NCBI RefSeq assembly: GCF_002159555.1
Contig: NZ_NFIV01000012.1
Location: 1-49,350 of the forward strand
Reading direction: 5' to 3'
DNA: 49,350 nt
Source of the DNA: Muribaculum sp. An289
Lineage (GTDB): Bacteria; Bacteroidota; Bacteroidia; Bacteroidales; UBA932
The translations under genes and the position numbers were made by a program. How positions within the stretch are numbered: the first letter of the stretch is position 1; each line of letters starts with the position of its first letter. The notes below the pieces were generated by a model, which was given only the letters and a program-made list of their open reading frames with translations, was not told where the DNA came from and did no database searches. Below are positions 43,622 to 49,350 of this stretch, piece after piece.

Positions 43622-44421
43622 GATACACGGTTTTATCGGCTCTGGCCATTGCAACTTTATTATTCGGATGCGTCTCGGAAAAAGACGCATCCGATGTCAT
43701 CTTATTGTTGGACCAATCCACATATACTGTCACCGAAGGTGATCTTGTCAGATTCGGCATTGAAACATGGACAATAAATGACCGTCTGGACAGACTTGAA
43801 ATATCATCTTATGACAGGGTAAACGGAAAATCCGAACTTGATACAATCCATATAGGTTCAGCCCGTTATGTCGGAGAATACCTGTGCCGGGCTCCGGAAA
43901 CGGATACCGACAGCCTCGTTGTCGAACTTACTTTTATATCATACGACAATACTTCCCATTCGGCACAGGTCCATACTTACCTGAACGTCATAAACAAGGA
44001 TGCCTTGCTCGCAGAATCTGCCACATCGGTCCTCATGTATTCCCCGGCATCGGGAAAACCGGACGGTTTCTCGTTGCATGCTCTCCAGTCTGTATATGTT
44101 TCATCTGCCGATGATGCCGACATAGACATTTATGTGCCTGCATCGTCCGAACCTGACCGGCTTAGCGACGAATGGAAGTCCAAATCGGGCTTGAAATTCG
44201 TCAAAATGAGTGGTGTGGATTATTCTACCATTACGCGCGACAGATTATGGGCATTGTATTCGAATGCGATGAAATCGGATGTCGTCAAAAATATAGTGAC
44301 GGGAGATGTCATAATGGTCGGGATGGATTATGCTGCTGCCGGAATAATTCTCGTTACGGGAGTATTTGATGAAGAAGGTGCAGGGAATGACCGGTATATG
44401 TTCAATGTAAAAATGCTTTAG
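43618..44421 (+). CDS. Lipoprotein with Ig-like region, unknown function
   Basis: The 267-residue protein has a lipoprotein signal (LLFGC, Cys18). An N-terminal beta-sandwich-like region (DQSTYTVTEGDLVRFGIETWTIND..., about residues 25-125) resembles Ig-like or PKD-like surface domains. A second region (about 130-267) contains VLMYSPASGKPDGFSLHALQ and GDVIMVGMDYAAAGIILVTGV. It closes the barrel-lipoprotein-lipoprotein operon. Its stop codon lies inside the left end of a MITE-like element. Confidence 0.75.
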   Translation: MRYTVLSALAIATLLFGCVSEKDASDVILLLDQSTYTVTEGDLVRFGIETWTINDRLDRLEISSYDRVNGKSELDTIHIGSARYVGEYLCRAPETDTDSLVVELTFISYDNTSHSAQVHTYLNVINKDALLAESATSVLMYSPASGKPDGFSLHALQSVYVSSADDADIDIYVPASSEPDRLSDEWKSKSGLKFVKMSGVDYSTITRDRLWALYSNAMKSDVVKNIVTGDVIMVGMDYAAAGIILVTGVFDEEGAGNDRYMFNVKML

Positions 44422-44584
44422 AAGCTGTTTAAAATTTTTTCTCAGAAAATTTGAGACATGCTTCCATGCAGAGTTTTGCCGTTTTTTGAAGAGAATAGCA
44501 GCGCTATTTTACGATAAAAACGGCGGAAAGATGCCGGAATGGTGTCACAAAGAACTTTTGAAAAAATTTTTAAACAGCTTCTTA
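44417..44584. mobile_element. MITE-like element, family B, complete copy
   Basis: A 168-bp non-coding element with long terminal inverted repeats: the left end TTTAGAAGCTGTTTAAAA (44417) is matched by the right end reading TAAGAAGCTGTTTAAAAA on the other strand (ending 44584). The matching region is about 24 bp. It supplies the TAG stop of the preceding lipoprotein gene. Shorter related words occur at 7530, 37874 and 41922. Confidence 0.75.
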
Positions 44585-44615
44585 GGAGTTGGGCTGGGCC
44601 ATTATTTCTATTTCT

Positions 44616-44882
44616 ATGGAAGAAAAGAATTTATTGATTGAGCAAGGATACGCTCTGCTTTCTAAAGTGTATCAAGAGGATGTGTTTCATTGTGGTTCAA
44701 TGGAGGACGTAGCCTCTGATGAGGTCATTGAAAGTTTCGAAAGGTGGAGGTTATCTGTAAAGACTTGTCTGTACGGAACACCATTGTATGAAGATTTCCA
44801 AAATCTTGATTGGATAACCGATGGTAACAGAGTTTCTGCAGAACGAGTAAAAAAGATTATTAATTTATTGAAAATCAATTGA
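44616..44882 (+). CDS. Small protein of unknown function
   Basis: An 88-residue frame starts MEEKNLLIEQGYALLSKVYQ and is rich in Glu and Lys, with predicted helices and no signal peptide. It starts 31 nt after the MITE-like element and ends 8 nt before a lipoprotein gene. I do not recognise it. A longer version from a TTG at 44589 would begin close to the repeat and is less likely. Confidence 0.5.
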   Translation: MEEKNLLIEQGYALLSKVYQEDVFHCGSMEDVASDEVIESFERWRLSVKTCLYGTPLYEDFQNLDWITDGNRVSAERVKKIINLLKIN

Positions 44883-44890
44883 GAAAAGTT

Positions 44891-45310
44891 ATGAAAAATA
44901 GATTGTTTATTTTAGGGATACTTTCATTATTATTGGTATCTTGTTCAAAAGAAACTGCTGAAATACCTGGAATTACAGGCGAATACATTGGTACTTATAA
45001 GTACATAAACGAATCGGCACATTCTAACAATGAATTTCTGCACATATATAGCTCGTCCAATTGGCCATCAGCAGAGGCTAAAGTTACTGTCAGTATAGAA
45101 TCTGACAATACGATGAAAATTATAATACGCAGTTCATTGAGGAACGCGAAAATAACAGGGGAATATAAAGTGACAAACGGCACATACAACTGCCAGGGAG
45201 TAGAAATTTCAAATGGGTATATATATTACTCCAAGTTAGAGTATGGTGTAAATTCCGGTAACAACGCAGGTGGATGGGTTAGAGGCGAATATCTGTATGC
45301 CTTCCAGTAA
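44891..45310 (+). CDS. Small lipoprotein, unknown function
   Basis: The 139-residue protein has a lipoprotein signal (LLLVSC, Cys18) and a beta-rich body (GITGEYIGTYKYINE, AEAKVTVSIESDNTMKIIIRSS), lipocalin-like in pattern. Codons are AT-rich compared with the housekeeping genes. It is 8 nt after the 88-residue gene. Confidence 0.65.
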   Translation: MKNRLFILGILSLLLVSCSKETAEIPGITGEYIGTYKYINESAHSNNEFLHIYSSSNWPSAEAKVTVSIESDNTMKIIIRSSLRNAKITGEYKVTNGTYNCQGVEISNGYIYYSKLEYGVNSGNNAGGWVRGEYLYAFQ

Positions 45311-45424
45311 TAATAAATGTATCCACATTAGAATTAAGTGACTTGTTGAAAAGTCCCCCCCCAATATAACAATCTCAAGAAATCGAATTAAGATAAAAGT
45401 ATCAACCCATTAAATTAATTTACA

Positions 45425-45835
45425 ATGAAAACAAAATTATTTATTATGACAATGCTGCTTCTTCCACTTATGTTTGGATGTAGCAAGGAATCTAACACTA
45501 TTGTAGGAGACTGGTATATCTGCTTAACTGAATATTCAGACAGCAGTGACCCTGATGCATATCATTCAAATGCTTATACCAAAGAACATACAATTGGAAT
45601 TATTTCATATACAGCAGATGGCAAAGGTGTGACCAAGGGTCTTGATGAAGAAAACCATAGTGTGTTGTCTGAAATGAAATTTCATTGGACACTATCCAAA
45701 GATAAATTGACTATAACACTTGAGGGAACTAATCTATCAATTGGCACTGATATAATATTTGAGGGAAATAACAAGTATTACACAGTTGTTCAGCGTGGAA
45801 CAGTTACTGAAAAGATGGGCTGGCAGAGGATGTAA
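45425..45835 (+). CDS. Small lipoprotein, lipocalin-like
   Basis: The 136-residue protein has a lipoprotein signal (PLMFGC, Cys19). The pattern IVGDWYICLTEY...IGIISYTADGKGVTKGL...FHWTLSKDKLTITLEG is typical of lipocalin-like Bacteroidota lipoproteins, where GxW opens the barrel. Ligand unknown. It is followed by a strong terminator. Confidence 0.7.
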   Translation: MKTKLFIMTMLLLPLMFGCSKESNTIVGDWYICLTEYSDSSDPDAYHSNAYTKEHTIGIISYTADGKGVTKGLDEENHSVLSEMKFHWTLSKDKLTITLEGTNLSIGTDIIFEGNNKYYTVVQRGTVTEKMGWQRM

Positions 45836-45877
45836 AAGTCTTCAATAGTCTGATTTATTGAAAAATAAATCACAAGC

Positions 45878-45930
45878 AGATGTATTCATTTCTTTGAAGT
45901 TATTAAGGAGAAGTGAATACATCTTTTTTG
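45878..45930 (+). terminator. Terminator after the lipocalin-like lipoprotein gene
   Basis: AGATGTATTCATTTCT (45878-45893) pairs with AGAAGTGAATACATCT (45909-45924) as a 16-bp stem with one G-U, followed by TTTTT. One arm is also found alone at 41424-41439. Confidence 0.85.
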
Positions 45931-45987
45931 TATAGGAATTGTGGTAGGTAAGAAATTTGATTAAAAATAACTATATTAGCAGCATAA

Positions 45988-46314
45988 ATGATAGAAATCA
46001 TGAGAAGGGAGGAAATAGTAAATCAGATTAAAGAAATAGTGCATAGGGTTGCTCCTACTGCAAAGGCTATTCTTTATGGGTCAGAGGCCAGAGGGGATGC
46101 GAGGGAGGACAGTGACATTGATTTGTTGGTCCTTCTTGATAATGATAAACCTACCTATGATGAAGAAAATGAGGTCAGATGGCCTTTGTATGAGTTGGAA
46201 ATCAAGACGGGCGTATCTATCAATCCTTACATAATTCCCAGAAAATCGTGGGAAAACAGGCCATTCAAGACTCCATTTTATGTGAACGTAGTAAATGAAG
46301 GGGTTGTATTATGA
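45988..46314 (+). CDS. MNT-type nucleotidyltransferase (antitoxin-like)
   Basis: The 108-residue minimal nucleotidyltransferase has GSEARGDAREDSDIDLLV at 31-48, with the catalytic Asp43 and Asp45. In MNT-HEPN (MntA-HepT) systems this protein inactivates the HEPN ribonuclease by transferring AMP groups to it. It overlaps the HEPN gene by 4 nt. A second in-frame ATG four codons on (46000) is also possible. Confidence 0.85.
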   Translation: MIEIMRREEIVNQIKEIVHRVAPTAKAILYGSEARGDAREDSDIDLLVLLDNDKPTYDEENEVRWPLYELEIKTGVSINPYIIPRKSWENRPFKTPFYVNVVNEGVVL

Positions 46315-46742
46315 AAGAAAGTCTTGACCAAGAGAGCAGGGATTTATTGATTGCCTACAGGATAGAACGGGCTTATGGCAGCCTTAAGGAAGCAAAACTT
46401 ATGGCACAGGGAGGGTTCTATAATGCATCAATAAACAGGTTGTATTATGCTTGTTATTATATGGCTGTAGCCCTGCTTTTGAAAAATAATATTTCAGCAC
46501 AAACGCATAGTGGGGTAAAAACAATGCTTGGAATGCATTTTACTTCAAAAGGTAAACTTTCAATATCAGCAAGCAAGATATTTACGACACTTTTTGAGAA
46601 AAGGCATAGCAGTGACTATGATGATTTTGTTTATTGTGACCAGGAAATGTTTGATGAACTTTATCCAAAGGCTGAAGCATTCATTGAAGAGATAAAAAAG
46701 TTGATTGAAAGTAGTTGTAATACTACAGAAAAGGATATATAA
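46311..46742 (+). CDS. HEPN-domain protein (toxin-like)
   Basis: The 143-residue helical protein matches the HEPN family. It has ASINRLYYACYYMAVALLL (about 39-57) and KRHSSDYDDF (97-106). Arg98 with the nearby His99 and Asp/Tyr residues form the likely functional site. With the preceding nucleotidyltransferase it makes a toxin-antitoxin pair, which may protect the element or act against phages. The order is nucleotidyltransferase first, then HEPN. Confidence 0.82.
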   Translation: MKESLDQESRDLLIAYRIERAYGSLKEAKLMAQGGFYNASINRLYYACYYMAVALLLKNNISAQTHSGVKTMLGMHFTSKGKLSISASKIFTTLFEKRHSSDYDDFVYCDQEMFDELYPKAEAFIEEIKKLIESSCNTTEKDI

Positions 46743-46805
46743 GTTTAACCAAGAAGACACTCTCTGTTTTCTAAAAAGTTTTGACCAGTTCATGGTTTTG
46801 CTTGC

Positions 46806-46840
46806 ATAAAGTAGTGAAACTTAAACTAATACTACTTTAT
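46806..46840. repeat. Palindrome abutting the tRNA-Phe fragment
   Basis: ATAAAGTAGT (46806-46815) is perfectly inverted at 46831-46840, one base before the tRNA fragment. It sits where the 5' half of the tRNA should be. It could be a recombinase arm site or a terminator for the HEPN gene. Confidence 0.7.
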
Positions 46841-46841
46841 C

Positions 46842-46891
46842 AGCAAAGGACTGAAAATCCTTGTGTCCCCGGTTCGATTCCTGGTGGCACC
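46842..46891 (+). pseudogene. 3' part of tRNA-Phe (GAA), attachment-site remnant
   Basis: AGCAAAGGACTGAAAATCC followed by the T-arm and acceptor strand (GGTTCGATTCC, TGGCACC) equals the last 50 nt of a bacterial tRNA-Phe, including the whole anticodon arm (anticodon GAA). The 5' acceptor strand and D-arm are absent, so this is not a working tRNA. Such 3' copies are left when an integrative element inserts into a tRNA gene. Confidence 0.8.
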
Positions 46892-46980
46892 GCAGTGAGA
46901 GTCAGAGAGTTGCAGAAATGTGGCTCTTTTTTTTGTGCCGTTTTATACCCTGTTTCACGGCTGTTTGAGGCTCAAAGTTA
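46872..46980. repeat. Direct repeat with tRNA 3' end, copy 1
   Basis: The segment from GTTCGATTCCTGGTGGCACC through AGTCAGAGAGTTGCAGAAATG to TTTGAGGCTCAAAGTT recurs at 48587-48695 with about 85 percent identity by eye. The two copies flank the AlbA-type regulator gene. Confidence 0.85.
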
Positions 46981-47070
46981 AACTGAGAGTTTTTGGATAA
47001 ACAATAGTATCATACCTCGCTATATCAAACAAAAAAGGTTATCTTTGTATCTCAAGTGAATTTTTTATGT

Positions 47071-48471
47071 ATGACTATCGAGTCCCAAAACATAGAATTC
47101 AAAGAATCTTGGCGCGACGAATACCAGAAATGGATTTGTGGCTTTGCCAATGCACAAGGCGGTGTCCTTTACGTGGGCGTAAAGGATAATGGTGAGGTGT
47201 GCGGTGTGCGGGGGGCCAAGAAGCTGATGGAGGACATTCCTAACAAGGTGCGCGACATGATGGGTATCTTGGTGGAAGTCAATCTGAAAGAGAAAGACGG
47301 GAAGCAATATCTGGAGATTGTGACGGAGGCTTATCCTTATCCCGTCAGTTTTCGTGGCAAGTATTACCAACGGAGTGGCGCAACCAATCAGGAACTGAAA
47401 GGGGCGGCTCTCGACCGCTTCATGCTTCGTAAACAAGGCAAGACTTGGGACGGTGTGCCTGTGCCTTATCTGAAAGTGGAGGACTTGGATAATACCACAT
47501 TTGATTTGTTCCGCAAGTATGCCAAGCGGAGCGGACGCATGGAGGAAGCGGACTTGATGGATGACAATCACGGATTGTTGGAGAAACTCCGGCTTTATGA
47601 AGGCAGTTACCTGAAACGTGCTGCCGCCTTGTTGTTCCATCCCGACCCGGAAAAGTATGTGACCGGAGCATTTGTAAAGGTCGGCTTCTTCCGTGAAGGC
47701 ATGGATTTGGTGTATCAGGACGAAGTGCATGGCAATCTGTTCCAGCAAATCGTGAAGCTGATGGATTTGCTCTGTACCAAGTACATGAAAGCTATCATTA
47801 GCTACGAGGGTATCCAACGGATAGAAACCTTGCCCATGCCTCGTGAGGCTCTGCGTGAAGCGTTATTGAATGCCTGCATCAACAAAGACTATGCGGAACC
47901 TTCTCCTATCCAAATCCGTGTGTATGAGAACAAATTGGAGATAATAAACGGTGGGGTACTGCCCGAAGGGTGGACGGTGGAAACCTTATTGTCCTCACAT
48001 CGAAGTATGCCTTACAACCCTGATATAGCCAATACGTTCTTCCGCGCAGGTGAGATTGAGGCATGGGGACGCGGCATCGAGCGTATCATTACCTCCTGCA
48101 AACAGGATGGTTTCTCTACGCCAGAGTTCCGCTACGATGCTTCGGGGATTTGGACTACATTCAAGTTCGAGTATCCCGAAAGGGCTACGACCCAAAGCGA
48201 CCAGAAAACTACCCAGAAAACTACCCAAAAGACTACCCAAAAGACTACCCAAAAGACTACCCAAAAAGCCATACAAAACCTGACGGAACAGCAGCAAGCT
48301 ATCCTGTCATTCTTAAAAGGACATCCGGAAGCAACCCGAAAAGAGATAAGCGAAAGCCTTTCCAACATTACAGAGGATGGTGTAAAGTACAATCTTTCCC
48401 GACTTCAAGAGCTCGGCTTACTGAAACGTATAGGAGGCAGGAAGCAAGGATATTGGCAAATTATAGAATAA
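47071..48471 (+). CDS. AlbA-domain ATP-binding putative transcriptional regulator
   Basis: The 466-residue protein has an N-terminal AlbA_2 (Schlafen-like) domain (IEFKESWRDEYQKWICGFANAQGGVLYVGVKDNGEVCGV). A GHKL-type ATP-binding region (REALLNACINKDY...FRAGEIEAWGRGIERI, about residues 275-350) follows. A C-terminal winged helix (EQQQAILSFLKGHPEATRKEISESL...QELGLLKRIG) is preceded by a linker of QKTT repeats. Such proteins are common in accessory DNA. Some control or belong to defence or stress systems. The ATG at 47071 follows a -7 box TATCTTTG (47040-47047). Confidence 0.85.
   Translation: MTIESQNIEFKESWRDEYQKWICGFANAQGGVLYVGVKDNGEVCGVRGAKKLMEDIPNKVRDMMGILVEVNLKEKDGKQYLEIVTEAYPYPVSFRGKYYQRSGATNQELKGAALDRFMLRKQGKTWDGVPVPYLKVEDLDNTTFDLFRKYAKRSGRMEEADLMDDNHGLLEKLRLYEGSYLKRAAALLFHPDPEKYVTGAFVKVGFFREGMDLVYQDEVHGNLFQQIVKLMDLLCTKYMKAIISYEGIQRIETLPMPREALREALLNACINKDYAEPSPIQIRVYENKLEIINGGVLPEGWTVETLLSSHRSMPYNPDIANTFFRAGEIEAWGRGIERIITSCKQDGFSTPEFRYDASGIWTTFKFEYPERATTQSDQKTTQKTTQKTTQKTTQKTTQKAIQNLTEQQQAILSFLKGHPEATRKEISESLSNITEDGVKYNLSRLQELGLLKRIGGRKQGYWQIIE
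48202..48261 (+). repeat. Five 12-bp tandem repeats inside the regulator gene
   Basis: Units CAGAAAACTACC (twice) and CAAAAGACTACC (three times) encode Gln-Lys-Thr-Thr five times in the linker between the ATP-binding part and the winged helix. The unit length keeps the frame, so copy number could change without breaking the protein. Confidence 0.95.
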
Positions 48472-48586
48472 AGGATTATAGACGATTTGGAAGAATTTGA
48501 AAGTTGGCACGAGGATTTAATGGCATGGGAACGCTTTACTACTTGCCTATTTATAAATCAAAGATATTCAGCCACTTGAACGAATA

Positions 48587-48695
48587 GTTCGATTCCTGGT
48601 GGCACCACAGTGAAAATCAGAGAGTTGTAGAAATGTGACTCTCTTTTTTCCAGTTTTATACTCTGTTTCAATGCTGTTTGAGGTTCAAAGTTCGC
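48587..48695. repeat. Direct repeat with tRNA 3' end, copy 2
   Basis: This copy begins GTTCGATTCCTGGTGGCACC, the last 20 nt of tRNA-Phe, and continues like copy 1 (46872-46980) to TTTGAGGTTCAAAGTTCG. There it joins the transposase fragment. It holds less of the tRNA than copy 1. Confidence 0.85.
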
Positions 48696-48860
48696 AAAAG
48701 TACTGGAGACCTTCGAGAACCACAACGAGACTATCATCAACTACTTCGTGGACAGGCTCACAAATGCCTCCGCGGAATCATTCAACGCCAAGATCAAGGC
48801 ATTGAGGTCGCAGTTCAGAGGGGGAGGTGACATCAGGTTCTTCATGTTCAGTCACGCATA
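48693..48860 (+). pseudogene. C-terminal fragment of an ISAon1/ISL3-like transposase
   Basis: Reading from 48691 gives FAKVLETFENHNETIINYFV, then DRLTNASAESFNAKIKALRS and QFRGGGDIRFFMFSHA before a stop. NASAESFNAKIK is the C-terminal catalytic Glu region of these transposases. The normal ending looks altered, as a few residues seem missing before the stop. No start or upstream part is present. Confidence 0.65.
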
Positions 48861-49034
48861 AAGTTCGTATCTTTGGGATCAGCGGATAATTCTTTGCACA
48901 ACCGGGAACAGGTCAATTTTGGTTACGTCTATGTAATTTATTGATTTGTAATATTTTATGAAAGTATAGTAAATTATCCTTGTTCAGAGCGGCATCCACG
49001 TGGACTTCGCTGGAAACAAGAATTTTTGATAGGC
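48861..49034. other. Non-coding stretch after the transposase fragment
   Basis: This probably contains the terminal sequence of the broken element (TTTGCACAACCGGGAACAGG region) followed by unrelated AT-rich sequence. No gene or clear hairpin with a T-run is seen. Confidence 0.5.
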
Positions 49035-49244
49035 TTCCGGTGGCCCGAGAAACAACATCTCTGCCTAAAGAATGACAGGAAGCGGGATGGAAGCGGAATG
49101 AGGAGGAAAAATAGGATTTTGTCGTATAATTTTCCACCCCACAGCCATCTGTCTTCTTTTGTAATGATTGATAATCAATAACTTGCGAAAATACAAGCTG
49201 GCTTTGGGTGTCTCAGAAAGCACCCAAACGCAGATGTGATTTTT
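49035..49244. repeat. 205-bp repeat family C, copy 2
   Basis: It matches 39381-39592, from TTCCGGTGGCCC through AACAACATCTCTGCC to CTCAGAAAGCACCCAAACG. It includes an 8-bp hairpin TTTGGGTG/CACCCAAA near its right end. The edge-truncated insertion sequence begins directly after it, whereas in copy 1 about 240 bp intervene. Confidence 0.7.
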
Positions 49245-49245
49245 A

Positions 49246-49350
49246 GGTCTAGTTGACAAAAAGTAGGATAAAATCCCTGCAATATGTTGATTTTAATATA
49301 TTTGCAGAGATTATTATTGATATGGCAAAAAAAATGCTTTTTTTGTGGGT
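49246..49350 (+). mobile_element. IS256-type insertion sequence, second copy, cut by the window edge
   Basis: All 105 bases from GGTCTAGTTGACAAAA to the end are identical to 39832-39936, including the A8 run and the first codons of the transposase. The remainder lies outside the window. The identity indicates recent movement or gene conversion. Confidence 0.92.

Noticed and set aside
46842-46891. A working tRNA-Phe gene
   Set aside because: The acceptor 5' strand and D-arm are absent. The sequence upstream is a palindrome that cannot pair with the TGGCACC acceptor strand.
48202-48261. CRISPR-like array
   Set aside because: The units are 12 bp with no spacers and lie in frame inside a protein-coding gene.

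Overview
The window looks like a chromosomal segment of a Bacteroidales bacterium (phylum Bacteroidota). Support comes from Bacteroidota-specific families (DUF4270, DUF4294, DUF3098, GSCFA, a DAHP synthase fused to chorismate mutase), the gene order secY-map-infA-rpmJ-rpsM, and repeated promoters of the Bacteroidota type, TTTG about 19-20 nt upstream of TAnnTTTG. The genus cannot be fixed from this sequence alone.

Layout. 1-14.8 kb is housekeeping DNA: metK behind a SAM-II-like riboswitch with a terminator, smpB, miaA, a large AsmA-like protein, an SDR-type threonine dehydrogenase, queG with a GSCFA gene, pgk, an M64 peptidase, the minus-strand run pyrH-frr-DAHP synthase/chorismate mutase, and a lone sdhC. 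14.9-17.6 kb is a small accessory block (sugar acetyltransferase, secreted cupin, small membrane protein, secreted tandem carboxymuconolactone decarboxylase-like protein) ending in a MITE-like element. 17.6-31.8 kb holds an Xaa-Pro aminopeptidase and a long minus-strand operon running from rplP through the spc and alpha ribosomal genes to rplQ, with glnA attached 20 nt after it. The proximal S10 genes (rpsJ to rpsC) are not next to rplP, and rplP has its own good promoter. 32-38.5 kb carries envelope and cell-division genes (DUF4294, LpxH-like, UppP, DUF3098, FtsX), a GT5-like protein with a DUF4270 lipoprotein, acpP and tRNA-Leu(UAA).

38.6 kb to the end is an AT-richer accessory zone full of repeats: palindromes, two MITE-like families, a 205-bp repeat present twice, one complete and one edge-truncated copy of an IS256-type element with a zinc-ribbon transposase, broken pieces of an ISAon1-like transposase, and a broken tyrosine recombinase. 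The cargo is a tightly coupled outer-membrane-protein/lipoprotein/lipoprotein operon, two small lipoproteins, an MNT-HEPN toxin-antitoxin pair, and an AlbA-type ATP-binding regulator lying between two copies of a tRNA-Phe 3' end.

The most informative signals are the metK leader, where aptamer, antiterminator and terminator can be drawn from the sequence; several housekeeping operons that look cut at unusual places (rplP without rpsC, sdhC without its catalytic subunits, acpP without fabF); and the repeat-bounded three-gene surface operon, which I could not assign to a known system.
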